Origin: Cryobacterium fucosi
GTDB taxonomy: Bacteria; Actinomycetota; Actinomycetes; Actinomycetales; Microbacteriaceae
Direction: 5' to 3'
Assembly (NCBI RefSeq): GCF_004403515.1
Contig: NZ_SOHH01000027.1
Span: 1-33,303, forward strand
Length of the DNA stretch: 33,303 nt
Shown here: positions 7,814 to 17,554 of the stretch, one piece after another
Layout of the letters: every line of letters begins with the position of its first letter
How positions within the stretch are numbered: the stretch's first letter is position 1
Translations under genes and position numbers: made by a program
Notes under the pieces: model-generated
Databases searched by the model: none
The model's input: only the letters and a program-made list of their open reading frames with translations
What the model was told of the DNA's origin: nothing

Positions 7814-10074
7814 CCATCACAGAAGGTGTTCGCAGCGACAAAGACGCGACGCAGGCCGAGCGTCCGGACTTCGTGTCCGACCCCTGGCAGGATTCGATCG
7901 ATCTTCGCGATTTCATTCAGCGCAATTACACGCCTTATCTCGGTGACGCAACCTTCCTGGCGGGACCGACGGCTCGCACGACCGGGGTGTGGGCCAAGCT
8001 GTCCGCCATGTTCCCCGAGGAACGACGCAAGGGCGTCTACGACGTTGACGCGACCACTCCGTCATCCATTACAGCTCACAAGCCCGGATACATCGACCAG
8101 CCCAACGAGGTCATCGTCGGCCTCCAGACGGATGCCCCGCTCAAGCGCGCGATCATGCCGTTCGGCGGTTGGCGCATGGTTGCCACCTCGCTCGAGACCT
8201 ACGGCTACCCCGTGTCTCCCGAACTCGAGAAGATCTTCACCGACTACCGCAAGACCCACAACACGGCCGTGTTCGACGTCTACCCTCCCGGGGTTCGCCG
8301 TGCGCGCAACAGCCACCTGATCACGGGTCTTCCTGACGCCTACGGCCGTGGCCGGATCATCGGCGACTACCGTCGCGTTGCCCTCTACGGTGTCGACGCC
8401 CTCATCGCCGGCAAGAAGAACGACCGCGCCGAGCTCGACATGGAGCCCTCGACCGAGGACATCATCCGCGCCCGCGAGGAAAACTCGGAGCAGATCCGGG
8501 CCCTCAAGGAACTCGTTCAGATGGCCGCCAGCTATGGCTCCGACATCTCCAAGCCGGCCGTCACGGCTCAGGAAGCCGTGCAGTGGCTCTACTTCGCCTA
8601 CCTCGGTGCGGTCAAGGAACAGAACGGCGCAGCAATGTCGTTCGGCCGCAACGCGGCCTTCCTCGACACCTATATGGAGCGCGACATCGCCGCCGGCGTC
8701 CTGACCGAGTCCGGCGCCCAGGAATTGATCGACGACCTCGTGATCAAGCTGCGCATCGTGCGCTTCCTGCGCACCCCGGAATACGACGAGATCTTCGCCG
8801 GCGACCCGACCTGGGTCACCGAGTCGCTCGCCGGAATCGGTGACGACGGTCGCGCGCTGGTCACCAAGACGACCTTCCGCTTCCTCCAGACGCTGTACAA
8901 CATCGGCGCCGCACCGGAGCCGAACCTGACGGTGCTGTGGAGCGACGCCCTCCCCGAGGGCTTCAAGCGCTTCTGCGCCCAGGTCTCGATCGACACCTCG
9001 GCGATCCAGTTCGAGTCGGACGACATCATCCGCGCCGAGATGGGTGACGACGCCGCGATCGCCTGCTGTGTCTCGCCCATGCGGGTCGGCAAGCAGATGC
9101 AGTTCTTCGGGGCCAGGGTCAACGCCGTCAAGGCGCTCCTGTACTCGATCAACGGCGGCAAGGACGAGGTATCCGGAAAGCAGGTGGCCCCGGCAACCGC
9201 GCCGAACGCCGACGAGGTCCTCTCCTATGACACCGTGTTCCCCGCCTACCTCGAGACCCTCGAGTGGCTGGCCGAGACCTACGTCACCGCGCTGAACTGC
9301 ATCCACTACATGCACGACAAGTACGCGTACGAGCGTCTCGAAATGGCGCTCCACGACAAGGAGATCATCCGCACGATGGCCTGTGGCATCGCCGGCCTGA
9401 GCGTGGTCGCCGACTCCCTGTCGGCCATCAAGTACGCCAAGGTGCGCCCGGTGCGCGACGAGACGGGTCTCGTCGTCGACTACACGATCGAGGGCGAGTT
9501 CCCCCAGTTCGGCAACGACGACGACCGCGTCGACTCCATCGCCGTCGACGTGATGGAGCGGTTCATGACAATGATCCGCAAGCACCCCACCTACCGGGAC
9601 GCGATCCACACGCAGTCGATCCTGACGATCACCTCCAACGTGGTCTACGGCAAGGCGACCGGCAACACGCCGGATGGCCGCCGCAAGGGCGAGCCGTTCG
9701 CACCGGGTGCCAACCCGATGAACGGCCGCGACACCCACGGGATGCTCGCATCGGCGCTCAGCGTCGCCAAGCTCCCGTACAGCGAAGCGCAGGACGGCAT
9801 CTCGCTGACCAACACCGTGGTGCCCAGTGGTCTCGGCCACACCAAGGAAGAGCAGATCACCAGTCTGGTCGGCCTCATCGACGCGTTCACGTCGGCGACC
9901 GGGTACCACATCAACGTCAACGTGCTGAACAAGGACACCCTCGAGGACGCCATGCTGCACCCGGAGAACTACCCGCAGCTGACGATTCGCGTCTCCGGCT
10001 ACGCGGTCAACTTCGTGCGCCTCACTCGCGAGCAGCAGATGGATGTCATCAGCCGCACGTTCCACTCGCACTAA
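7810..10074 (+). CDS. pflB: Pyruvate formate-lyase (formate C-acetyltransferase)
   Basis: This 754-residue glycyl radical enzyme converts pyruvate and CoA to acetyl-CoA and formate in anaerobic metabolism. The catalytic cysteine pair is in IACCVSPM (Cys419-Cys420), and the radical-bearing glycine is in [11 protein letters not shown] (Gly730) near the C-terminus, as in the E. coli enzyme (760 residues). The length and both motifs indicate a complete active enzyme rather than a glycerol dehydratase-type relative. AGGAG at 7795-7799 precedes the ATG by 10 nt. pflA follows after 45 bp. No formate channel (focA) is in the window. An oxygen-sensitive enzyme here implies that the organism can meet anoxic conditions. 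Confidence 0.97.
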   Translation: MTITEGVRSDKDATQAERPDFVSDPWQDSIDLRDFIQRNYTPYLGDATFLAGPTARTTGVWAKLSAMFPEERRKGVYDVDATTPSSITAHKPGYIDQPNEVIVGLQTDAPLKRAIMPFGGWRMVATSLETYGYPVSPELEKIFTDYRKTHNTAVFDVYPPGVRRARNSHLITGLPDAYGRGRIIGDYRRVALYGVDALIAGKKNDRAELDMEPSTEDIIRAREENSEQIRALKELVQMAASYGSDISKPAVTAQEAVQWLYFAYLGAVKEQNGAAMSFGRNAAFLDTYMERDIAAGVLTESGAQELIDDLVIKLRIVRFLRTPEYDEIFAGDPTWVTESLAGIGDDGRALVTKTTFRFLQTLYNIGAAPEPNLTVLWSDALPEGFKRFCAQVSIDTSAIQFESDDIIRAEMGDDAAIACCVSPMRVGKQMQFFGARVNAVKALLYSINGGKDEVSGKQVAPATAPNADEVLSYDTVFPAYLETLEWLAETYVTALNCIHYMHDKYAYERLEMALHDKEIIRTMACGIAGLSVVADSLSAIKYAKVRPVRDETGLVVDYTIEGEFPQFGNDDDRVDSIAVDVMERFMTMIRKHPTYRDAIHTQSILTITSNVVYGKATGNTPDGRRKGEPFAPGANPMNGRDTHGMLASALSVAKLPYSEAQDGISLTNTVVPSGLGHTKEEQITSLVGLIDAFTSATGYHINVNVLNKDTLEDAMLHPENYPQLTIRVSGYAVNFVRLTREQQMDVISRTFHSH

Positions 10075-10119
10075 TATTCACCGACAACAACACGCGGCGA
10101 CGCTGAGTAGGACGAGACA

Positions 10120-10977
10120 ATGCCCGCAGTAAATCTCGGCCTGCCCAGCGCCGGCGCCGCTATCGACCTGGTGGACGGTTCATCCGTCAGCAGTGAACAG
10201 GCCGAACTGGCTGAACTCCACCATCTCGAGATGGAAGCGATCCACAACGGCTCGGTGGCCAGCGTCCACTCGTGGGAACTGGTCACGGCCGTTGACGGTC
10301 CGGGCACGCGAATGACACTCTTCCTCTCAGGGTGCCTGCTGCGTTGCCAGTACTGCCATAACCCCGACACCTGGAAGATGCGGGACGGGTTGCTGACGAC
10401 GCTCGATGACCTCGTGACCCGGGTGAAGCGCTACAAGGGCGTCTTCGACGCGACCGGGGGCGGGCTGACCATCTCCGGTGGTGAGCCGCTCATGCAGCCC
10501 GCCTTCGTGGCGCGCATCTTCGAGGAGTGCCACAAGTTGGGCGTTCACACCACCCTGGACACCTCCGGGTTCCTGGGCAAGAGCGCGTCCGACACGTTGC
10601 TGGACAACCTCGACCTGGTGCTGCTCGACGTTAAGTCAGGCATCCCCGAGACGTACAGGGAGGTGACGGGCCGCGAGCTTGCTCCGACGGTCGCATTCGG
10701 TGACCGTCTCGCGGAGCAGAAGATCCCGGTCTGGGTGCGTTTCGTGCTCGTGCCGGGGCTCACGGACGCCGTCGAGAACGTCGACGCCGTCGCCGAGATC
10801 GTGGCGCGGTGGCCGAACGTCGAACGGGTCGAGGTGCTGCCGTTCCACCAGATGGGCGAAGACAAGTGGGACAGGCTGAACCTGCCTTATCCGCTGCACG
10901 GAGTTCACCCTCCGGACAACGAACTGCAGGAGCGCGTGCGGGACCAGTTCCGGGCGCGCGGACTGACGGTCTTCTAA
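10120..10977 (+). CDS. pflA: Pyruvate formate-lyase-activating enzyme (radical SAM)
   Basis: This 285-residue radical SAM protein places the glycyl radical on PflB using S-adenosylmethionine and a 4Fe-4S cluster. The cluster motif CxxxCxxC is CLLRCQYC (Cys72, Cys76, Cys79), followed by HNPDTW as in E. coli PflA; TISGGEPLMQ is the GGE motif. The core begins at about residue 46 (SVHSWELVTAVDGPGTR), so there is an N-terminal extension of about 45 residues relative to the E. coli protein (246 residues). The ATG at 10120 has TAGGACG upstream with suitable spacing. Met38 is an alternative start, but no Shine-Dalgarno site precedes it. It forms an operon with pflB. Confidence 0.95.
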   Translation: MPAVNLGLPSAGAAIDLVDGSSVSSEQAELAELHHLEMEAIHNGSVASVHSWELVTAVDGPGTRMTLFLSGCLLRCQYCHNPDTWKMRDGLLTTLDDLVTRVKRYKGVFDATGGGLTISGGEPLMQPAFVARIFEECHKLGVHTTLDTSGFLGKSASDTLLDNLDLVLLDVKSGIPETYREVTGRELAPTVAFGDRLAEQKIPVWVRFVLVPGLTDAVENVDAVAEIVARWPNVERVEVLPFHQMGEDKWDRLNLPYPLHGVHPPDNELQERVRDQFRARGLTVF

Positions 10978-11026
10978 GACCGGTTCACGTCCCGACCCGC
11001 GCGAGGCGGCGTCCCCGCGGGTGCAG

Positions 11027-11064
11027 AAAAGGGGCCAGGCAGCATCCGCTGCCTGGCCCCTTTT
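11027..11064 (+). terminator. Rho-independent terminator after pflA
   Basis: A perfect 17-bp stem (AAAAGGGGCCAGGCAGC and its complement) encloses a 4-nt ATCC loop and ends in TTTT. It begins 49 bp after the pflA stop and would end the pfl operon. The matching A-run on the 5' side allows it to act in both directions. Confidence 0.93.
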
Positions 11065-11135
11065 CGCGTCCCCGGCTCTGGCTGACCTGTCTCTGGTGCG
11101 GGATGATGGTGGCCGGCACACAACGGGAGGCAGCC

Positions 11136-11428
11136 ATGACCGAAGCCATCGTCGGCAACGGGACCAAGGATGATCCGTGGCTGCTGCGCAGCCCGCCCGG
11201 AACGTCGGAGTACCGGATGTACCGGGAGGAGAGCGCGGATCCACCGAGCCTGGTGTGCGTCGTCGGGACGACCACGCTCGGCTATCGGCTGCGGTGCCTG
11301 GACGATCTCCACGCGATGCTGCGGGACGCCGTGGCCGGTTCGGGGTGTACGTGCCACCGCTGATGGAGGCGCTCGGCCTGGCCGAACTCGAGCACAACCC
11401 ACGGAACAACCGCATGCGGGCCAGGTAG
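11136..11428 (+). pseudogene. Broken small gene, DUF6855-like, internal segment lost
   Basis: The first frame starts at ATG 11136 with GGGAGG 5 nt upstream. It reads MTEAIVGNGTKDDPWLLRS, then PPGTSEYRMYREE and CLDDLHAMLRDAV, and stops at 11363. Another frame then reads GRFGVYVPPLMEALGLAELE and HNPRNNRMRAR, to 11428. The two halves look like the start and end of one conserved family of about 120-130 residues that I recall from actinobacteria. The middle (about 40 residues, containing a GRSPDNPVGGWYG-like stretch in relatives) is missing and the frame is shifted at about 11335. The family name is from memory. The function is unknown; it appears to be inactivated. Confidence 0.65.
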
Positions 11429-11535
11429 CCCCGCGGGGGCGTGCCATATTCGGCGTGCCACGGCAAGCCCCTCCCCGGGAAGCGCCGCGTGGGGTTCTAT
11501 GGTGAATACATCGAATGGAGCCGGTCGGGGGTGAG

Positions 11536-13710
11536 ATGATGCGCAACTCGGGATTCGCCGAGCGGCGGACCATTGGCGGAGTGCTCGGTGGACTGTTCGG
11601 TTTCCTCGTGATGAGTTCGGCGGCCGGTCTGCTGATGGCGATCGCGGTCACGCCCGTCGTGGCGTTGTCCAGCATTGCTGCCACGGACACCATCAACGTC
11701 TTCGAGAACCTTCCGGAGTACATCTCGATCGATAGTCTGTCGCAGAAGAGCAACATCTACGCGACACGGAGCGACGGCACGACGGCCCTGCTGGCCTCGT
11801 TCTACGACCAGAATCGAATCGAGGTGGGGCTGGATGCGATCAGTCCATACGTGAAGGATGCCGCGATCGCCAGCGAAGACCCCCGGTTCTTCGAACACGG
11901 CGGCGTCGATTTCCAGGGCACGGTCAGGGCCGCAGTGAGCACCTTTGCCGGAGGCGCAACCCAGGGCGGATCCTCGATCACCCAGCAGTACGTCAAGAAC
12001 GTGTTGGTGCAGAAGTGCGAGCTCATGACCGACACGTCGGCGCGGCGCACCTGCTACCTCGCCGCCACCGAAACGACGCCGGAGAGGAAACTCAAGGAGA
12101 TGCGCCTGGCCATCGGCCTGGAGAAGAAGTATTCGAAGAACGACATCCTCCGCCAGTACCTGAACATCGCGGGCTTCGGCGGCACGGTCTACGGAATAGA
12201 GGCAGCGGCGAACTACTATTTCAACACCTCCGCGGCGAACCTGACATTGCCGCAGGCCGCCAGCCTCGTCGCTATCATCAACAATCCCGTGAAGTTCAAG
12301 CTGGATCGACCACTGAGCGAGACCAACGGTGCGGCGAACGGATACCAGGCCAATCGAACCCGCCGAGACTACATCCTCCGGGACATGCTCACCTACCGGA
12401 AGATCACCGCAGCCGAGTTCGAGGCGGCGATCAAGGCGCCGATTGAGCCGTCCATCGTCGAACCGAGCACCGGTTGCCAGACCGCGGGGGGAAGCGCCTT
12501 CTTCTGCGATTACGTCACACACGTGCTGCGCAACGACCCGAGCTTCGGCGCCGACGAAGAGACCAGGCTCGTCAACTTTCGGCGTGGCGGTTACAACGTC
12601 TACACCACCATCGATCTGGACTTGCAGAACGCGGCCGAGAATGCCATCCGCGCAAACGTGCCGATGACCTACCCCGGTTGGGACGTCGGCAGCGTGATTT
12701 CCAGCGTGCAGGTCGGCACGGGGCGGGTGCTCGCGATGGCGCAGAACAAGGACTACAGCCAGGACCCGCTGGTGCAGGCCACGGGAGCCAACTTCACCGG
12801 GATCAACTACAACACGGATTACGTCAACGGTGGGTCGAGCGGATTCCAGCCTGGCTCGACCTACAAGGTCTTCGCACTGGCAGAGTGGCTGCGGGAAGGC
12901 CACTCGTTGAATGAGCGGGTCGACTCGCGGCGCAAGGCGAACTGGGGCACCTTCAAAGACAGTTGCCTGGGTCCGCAGAACTACGACCGCGACAAATGGA
13001 ATCCCAAGAACGACGCGAACGAAAGCGGCGCCAACTACAGCGCACTCGAGGCGACTATCGGCTCGATCAACACGGGCTACATCGGGATGGCGAAGAGGCT
13101 CGACCTGTGCGGCATCCGCCAGACCGCCGAGGCATTCGGGATGCACCGCGCCGACGGGAACCCATTGCTCCAAAACGCCGCCTCGGTGATCGGAACGAAT
13201 GAAATCGCCCCGTTGAGCATGGCAGTGGCATTCGCCGGCATCGCCAACAGCGGAGTCACCTGCACACCGGTCGTGATCGACAGGATCGTCGCCGCCGATG
13301 GCACCGAACTGCCCGTTCCGGTCTCCCAATGCACCCAGTCGGTCGACCCGGCGGTGACCGCAGGGATGGCGTACGCCATGCGCCTGGTGATGACGAATGG
13401 CACGGCGCAGGCCTCCTACCGGGCGACATCGCCCCGGGTGCCGATGATCGGTAAGACCGGGACCACCGACGGCAACAAGGACACCTGGATGAGTGGAGCG
13501 AGCACGAAGGTCGCCACAGTGGTGGCTGTCGTCAGTCTCACCGGGGAGACGAACCAGCGCGCGGTATTTTTTGACAGCGGACAGGCCGCGACCGCGCGCC
13601 ATCGGATGTGGCCGGCCGTCATGTCGGTAGCCAATGCGAAGTACGGCGGAGACGCGTTCGTCGAGGCCTCACCGAGCACCGTGATCAAGGTAGGCACCGG
13701 GCCGCGCTAA
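11536..13710 (+). CDS. Class A penicillin-binding protein (transglycosylase/transpeptidase)
   Basis: This membrane-anchored bifunctional peptidoglycan synthase has about 724 residues. An N-terminal membrane segment (about residues 15-45) is followed by a GT51 transglycosylase domain with ASEDPRFFEHGG (catalytic Glu at about 114), GGSSITQQYVKN and RKLKEMRLAIGLEKKYSK. The transpeptidase domain has PGSTYK (Ser at about 441), SIN (about 510-512) and KTGT (Lys at about 640). All catalytic motifs are intact. The C-terminus ends soon after the transpeptidase fold, without a PASTA domain or a long Pro-rich tail. Starts at 11515, 11536 and 11539 are all possible; GGGGTGAG just before 11536 suggests 11536 or 11539. 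TATGGT at 11498-11503 could be its -10. Confidence 0.93.
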   Translation: MMRNSGFAERRTIGGVLGGLFGFLVMSSAAGLLMAIAVTPVVALSSIAATDTINVFENLPEYISIDSLSQKSNIYATRSDGTTALLASFYDQNRIEVGLDAISPYVKDAAIASEDPRFFEHGGVDFQGTVRAAVSTFAGGATQGGSSITQQYVKNVLVQKCELMTDTSARRTCYLAATETTPERKLKEMRLAIGLEKKYSKNDILRQYLNIAGFGGTVYGIEAAANYYFNTSAANLTLPQAASLVAIINNPVKFKLDRPLSETNGAANGYQANRTRRDYILRDMLTYRKITAAEFEAAIKAPIEPSIVEPSTGCQTAGGSAFFCDYVTHVLRNDPSFGADEETRLVNFRRGGYNVYTTIDLDLQNAAENAIRANVPMTYPGWDVGSVISSVQVGTGRVLAMAQNKDYSQDPLVQATGANFTGINYNTDYVNGGSSGFQPGSTYKVFALAEWLREGHSLNERVDSRRKANWGTFKDSCLGPQNYDRDKWNPKNDANESGANYSALEATIGSINTGYIGMAKRLDLCGIRQTAEAFGMHRADGNPLLQNAASVIGTNEIAPLSMAVAFAGIANSGVTCTPVVIDRIVAADGTELPVPVSQCTQSVDPAVTAGMAYAMRLVMTNGTAQASYRATSPRVPMIGKTGTTDGNKDTWMSGASTKVATVVAVVSLTGETNQRAVFFDSGQAATARHRMWPAVMSVANAKYGGDAFVEASPSTVIKVGTGPR

Positions 13711-13767
13711 CCGGCGGGTCGCCTGGCCGGCGCGAGCCCTCGTCACGCGCCGGGTTCCACCGCGGAT

Positions 13768-16700
13768 CTACGCGCGGATCGGCCACTGGTGGTGCACGTT
13801 GTCGACCGGGATCGCGGCCAGTTCGGCCGCGAGTTCGTCCGCCCGGTCGGTGTGTCGCGCCGCGGCCGCGGCCTTCTGCCGCTGGGCGGCCTTACGGGCG
13901 ACATCGGTGAGGTCCCAGAGGTTCTCCCCGGTGATGGACACCCCTTTCGCCCCCGATCTGCGGGTGCGGCCCCGCACGAGAACGTGACGGGTCTGGAAGA
14001 CCGGGCCGCCGATCCGTTCCTGCGCATCGTGGAAAAACACGACGTTGGAGACGGGTCCGGTGCCGTCGTCGAGGCTGACGAAGACCACCCGCCGGCCGCC
14101 CCGCATCGGCGGGGTGTTCGTCGCACGCCGTACCCCGGCGATGAGCACCTCCGTGCCGCCGGGCAGGCCGGCGAGCTCGGAGGCCGGGGTGACGCCCAAC
14201 TCGGCGAAGAGAGGGTAGAACCGCGTCATCTGGTGTCCGGACACCGCGAGGTTGAGGTCCCGCAGCTCAAGGTCGGTCTGGCTGCGCCCGCGCAGCTCCA
14301 GGGACGTCACCGCGTCGAAGCGCGCACCCTCGAAGCCCTGCACCGGCAGTTCCACCTCGAACGCCAGTTGGTCGTCGTTGATGGTGACGGCGGTGCCGCG
14401 AAGCGACTGCACATGGGCGAGGAGCTCGTGCCGGCGGGCACGGTCGTACCCGATGAAGCTGTCGAGCGCCCCGACCCGGGCGAGCGCCTCGAATGTCTTT
14501 CGCCTCGGCCGCACCCGGTCGCGAAAATCCTGCAGGGAGGAGAACGGCTGGTGGCGCACGATGCGGGCGCGTTCGGCCGCGGTGCCGCCGGTGAGCTCGG
14601 GGAGCGCCAAACGGATGCCACGGCGTTCGTCGCCCAGTTCCTCCACCCGGTAGTCGAGTGTGCTCCGCTGCACGTCGAGACCGAGGACCGGCACGCCGAG
14701 CAGCCTGGCCTCGGCCACGATCAGGTCCTTCGGCCACATGCCGGGGGCGTGGGTGAGCAGACCGGCCAGGAACACGGCCGGGTGGTGGGTTTTCAGCCAG
14801 GCAGACTGATAGGTCGGCAGGGCGAATGCGGCGCCGTGCGCCTTGGCGAACCCGAAGCTGCCGAATCCGGCCAGCACCGTCCAGACCTGGTCGATGACCG
14901 CGGGCGGGAACCCGCGCTCCAGCGCCCGTTCGCGCACGTACTCCTCGATCCGGGGAAGCTGTTCGGGTTTGCCCAGGTGGCGGCGGAAGACATCCGCCCG
15001 GCCGAGGCCGCACCCGGTGAGTTCGTCGAAGAGCCGCATCACCTGCTCGTGGAAGATGACGACCCCCTTCGTCTCCCGCAGGATCGGTTCCAGTCGCGGG
15101 TGGAGGTAATCGGGCATGACCTCGCCGTGCCGGGCCTGGAGGTATTTCAGGGGCATGTTGTTCTGCATCGGGCCGGGCCGGAACAGGGAGATCTCCACCG
15201 TCAGGTCGTTGAAGACCTCGGGCTGCAGCTTGCCGACGAGCTCCATCTGGCCGGGCGATTCGATCTGGAAGATTCCGAGCGTCCTGGTCGACCGGATGAG
15301 CTCGAAGGTGGCCGGGTCGTCGAGCGGGATCCGGTCCAGGTCGATGCTCTCGCCGGAGAGGCGGTGGTGTTCCTCGACGGCGTGCGCCATGGCCGACTGC
15401 ATCCGCACGCCGAGGATATCGAGTTTGATCAGGCCCATCGGGTCCATGTCGTGTTTGTCGAATTGGGACATCGGCAGCCTTATGCCGGACGCCTGCACCG
15501 GGGTGCGGTCGAGCAGGGTCGCGTCGGAGAGGACCACCCCGCAGGGGTGCACCGAGATGTGCCGGGGGAGACGGTCCAGCTTCGCGGTCAGGTCGACCAG
15601 CTGGTCGAGCTGCTGGGACTCGCGCACCTCGGCGGCGAGCGGCTCCAGCTCGGGCTTCTCGGCCAGGGCGCGGCGGAAGTCCCTGGCGTTGAAGCGCCAC
15701 ATCTGTTTGGCGATCGATGCGACCTGCTCGTGGTTCATCCCGAGGGCGAGGCCGGCGTCGCGCACGGCGCCGCGGCCGCGGTAGGCGTTCGTCATCGACA
15801 TCAGGGAGACCCGATCGCTGCCGAAGGTCTCGAACAGTTTGCGGTAGATGTCGTGCCGGCGCGCCGATTCGACGTCGATGTCGATGTCGGGCAGGGTCTG
15901 CCGTTCCGGGGAGAGGAAACGTTCCCAGAGCAGGCCGTTCGAGAGCGGCTCGACCGACGAGGTGCGGAGCGCATAGTTCAGCACCGAGCCGACCCCGGAA
16001 CCGCGCGCCTGGATGCGGATGCCCATCTCCCTGATGATGTCCGCCACCCGGGCCACGGTGAGGAAGTAGCCGGCGAAGCCGAGATGCTCGACCGTCTTCA
16101 TCTCGCGCGCGAGCCGGGCGTGCGCGTCCTCCGCCGACGCGGCTCCCCGGCGCGCACCGGCCTCCGGCCTCGGATAGAGATCGTCGATCCCTGCCCGCGC
16201 CCGTTTCCAGAGCTCGGCGACCGGGTCGCCGCTGACGCCGATGATGCGCGCCTCCGGCATCCGCGACCGTCCGAGCCCGATATCGGCCACAGGGTCGAGG
16301 GCGCACCTCTCGGCGAGGCGCTCGGTGTCGCGGAACAGCAGCTCGAGGGCGTCGTCGTCGTGCAGCCCGGCGTCGACCACCATCCGCGCCACCTGGCGCA
16401 TCGCCCGCGCCGGCTTCAGCCACGCCTGCCCGTTCGTCTGCGGCTGCTCCAGCTCGGCGAGCGGGGTGAGCGTGCGGGCGGCGTCGGCGAGGTCCGCGGT
16501 GACGGCCTCCGCGGGGGTGCCGTAACGCACGGCGTTGGTGAGCACGGCCGGCAGGCCCGCATGTTCGGCGAGGGCGAGCATCCGGGTGGCCGGCGTCACG
16601 CTGCCAGGGGTGCCTGGCTCCGACAGATGACAGACGACCTCGAGTGTGACGGATCCGGCCGGCATGGCCCGCAGCCACGCGGTGAGGCGGGCACGGGCGT

Positions 16701-17244
16701 CCTCATTGGCACGGTGCCCGGTCGCGGCGCCCACATCGGAGGCCGGTCCGAGCAGAACGGTGAGCGAGCGGAGGCCCGCCAGCTCGGCCAGCCGGGAGCG
16801 GGCGATGCTGGGTGTGCCGGCGCTGCTGTGCGCGGCGCTGCTGTGCGAGGCGCTGCCGTGCGCGGCGCTGCTGTGCGAGGCGCTGCCGTGCGCGGCGCTG
16901 CCGTGCGCGGCATTGTTGTGGGCGGCATTGTTGTGGGCGGCACTGACGGCGCGGCAGAGCGCGGCGTACCCACGCCCGTTGGTGTTGCCGTGTGCGAGCA
17001 CGACCACCCGCCCGAGGGAAAGGTGGTCGTCGTCGTGAACCGCGAGGTCGGCGCCGAGCCCGGGCCGCACGCCCGCGTCAACGCAGGCACGCACGTGCTT
17101 GACCGCGCCGTACAGGCCGTCACGGTCGGTCACCGCCAGGAAGGTGCCGTCTTGTGCCTTCGTCTGCTCTGCCAGCGCCTCCGGCATCGTGACCCCATAG
17201 TGGGTGGAGTACGCGCTGGCGACGTGCAGGTGCGGGAAGCTCAT
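13768..17244 (-). CDS. dnaE2: Error-prone DNA polymerase III alpha subunit DnaE2
   Basis: This 1158-residue C-family polymerase carries out SOS-induced translesion synthesis, normally with ImuA'/ImuB. The N-terminal PHP domain begins FPHLHVASAYSTHYG, with VTDRDGLYG where replicative or active PHP domains usually have His. The polymerase active site shows LPDIDIDVES and MGLIKLDILG (three catalytic Asp). Helix-hairpin-helix and C-terminal OB-fold regions follow (VVFVSLDDGTGPVSNVVFF). The start at 17244 overlaps the DUF6504 stop as ATGA, so the two are translationally coupled. The PHP domain carries an unusual run of eight five-residue repeats (residues about 102-141). Expression is likely controlled by the LexA box upstream of DUF6504. 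No imuB gene is adjacent. Confidence 0.95.
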   Translation of the reverse strand: MSFPHLHVASAYSTHYGVTMPEALAEQTKAQDGTFLAVTDRDGLYGAVKHVRACVDAGVRPGLGADLAVHDDDHLSLGRVVVLAHGNTNGRGYAALCRAVSAAHNNAAHNNAAHGSAAHGSASHSSAAHGSASHSSAAHSSAGTPSIARSRLAELAGLRSLTVLLGPASDVGAATGHRANEDARARLTAWLRAMPAGSVTLEVVCHLSEPGTPGSVTPATRMLALAEHAGLPAVLTNAVRYGTPAEAVTADLADAARTLTPLAELEQPQTNGQAWLKPARAMRQVARMVVDAGLHDDDALELLFRDTERLAERCALDPVADIGLGRSRMPEARIIGVSGDPVAELWKRARAGIDDLYPRPEAGARRGAASAEDAHARLAREMKTVEHLGFAGYFLTVARVADIIREMGIRIQARGSGVGSVLNYALRTSSVEPLSNGLLWERFLSPERQTLPDIDIDVESARRHDIYRKLFETFGSDRVSLMSMTNAYRGRGAVRDAGLALGMNHEQVASIAKQMWRFNARDFRRALAEKPELEPLAAEVRESQQLDQLVDLTAKLDRLPRHISVHPCGVVLSDATLLDRTPVQASGIRLPMSQFDKHDMDPMGLIKLDILGVRMQSAMAHAVEEHHRLSGESIDLDRIPLDDPATFELIRSTRTLGIFQIESPGQMELVGKLQPEVFNDLTVEISLFRPGPMQNNMPLKYLQARHGEVMPDYLHPRLEPILRETKGVVIFHEQVMRLFDELTGCGLGRADVFRRHLGKPEQLPRIEEYVRERALERGFPPAVIDQVWTVLAGFGSFGFAKAHGAAFALPTYQSAWLKTHHPAVFLAGLLTHAPGMWPKDLIVAEARLLGVPVLGLDVQRSTLDYRVEELGDERRGIRLALPELTGGTAAERARIVRHQPFSSLQDFRDRVRPRRKTFEALARVGALDSFIGYDRARRHELLAHVQSLRGTAVTINDDQLAFEVELPVQGFEGARFDAVTSLELRGRSQTDLELRDLNLAVSGHQMTRFYPLFAELGVTPASELAGLPGGTEVLIAGVRRATNTPPMRGGRRVVFVSLDDGTGPVSNVVFFHDAQERIGGPVFQTRHVLVRGRTRRSGAKGVSITGENLWDLTDVARKAAQRQKAAAAARHTDRADELAAELAAIPVDNVHHQWPIRA
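16822..16941 (-). repeat. 15-bp tandem repeat (8 units) inside dnaE2
   Basis: Eight in-frame 15-bp units code for AAHNN, AAHNN, AAHGS, AAHGS, ASHSS, AAHGS, ASHSS and AAHSS in order. Copies differ by few bases, which suggests recent expansion by slippage. It falls in the PHP domain between conserved blocks (after the CRAV segment and before SRLAELAGL), presumably in a surface loop. Confidence 0.93.
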
Positions 17245-17513
17245 CCCCAGTCGAGGGCGAGCACCCACGATCCGTCGACGTCGCGTCGCAGATCGTAGCG
17301 GTGCTGTTCCTCGTCCCCGCGGGACGCGTCCACCCGCCACAGCTCGGTGTCGATGCGCAGTGGCACACCGTCGTTCTCCCACCAGCGGGTTCGGGTGAAA
17401 ACCGCCTGCGGCTGGCCGATGATGGTGTGCTCGAACCGGTTCCAGATGAACGCCTGCGGGTCGCCGTCGGCCGACAGCTCGACGTCGACCTGGGTATCGA
17501 TGATCTGCGGCAT
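17241..17513 (-). CDS. DUF6504 family protein, mutasome-associated
   Basis: This 90-residue protein has sequence such as DTQVDVELSADGDPQAFIWN and RYDLRRDVDGSWVLALDWG. From memory, it matches a family found next to imuB and dnaE2 in actinobacterial DNA-damage mutagenesis cassettes. Its own activity is unknown. Aromatic and basic residues (FTRTRWWENDG, LWRVDASR) give a compact predicted beta-rich fold. GGAGGG precedes the ATG on the minus strand, with a 7-nt gap. Its TGA overlaps the dnaE2 ATG, so the pair is translated together. A perfect LexA box lies 18 bp upstream of the start. Confidence 0.8.
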   Translation of the reverse strand: MPQIIDTQVDVELSADGDPQAFIWNRFEHTIIGQPQAVFTRTRWWENDGVPLRIDTELWRVDASRGDEEQHRYDLRRDVDGSWVLALDWG

Positions 17514-17531
17514 TCGGCGCCCTCCGTCGGT

Positions 17532-17547
17532 TCGAACACGTGTTCGA
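17532..17547 (-). promoter_or_regulatory. LexA (SOS) box, perfect palindrome
   Basis: TCGAACACGTGTTCGA is an exact TCGAAC-N4-GTTCGA actinobacterial/Gram-positive LexA site, and the whole 16-mer is palindromic. On the minus strand it directly follows a -10 (TACACT), so it covers the predicted transcript start of the DUF6504-dnaE2 operon. Binding of LexA would block transcription until DNA damage. Confidence 0.93.
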
Positions 17548-17554
17548 TTCTTGG

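Noticed and set aside
7674-7946. 90-codon frame starting [21 protein letters not shown]
   Set aside because: It looks signal-like but runs into the pflB coding region in the wrong frame. The shorter ORF ending on the pflB start explains the region better.
8062-10071. 669-codon minus-strand open frame
   Set aside because: It is the shadow of pflB, whose catalytic motifs are all on the plus strand.
13789-17298. Very long plus-strand open frame of 1169 codons
   Set aside because: It is the antisense shadow of dnaE2, with no recognisable domains. High GC keeps the opposite frames open.
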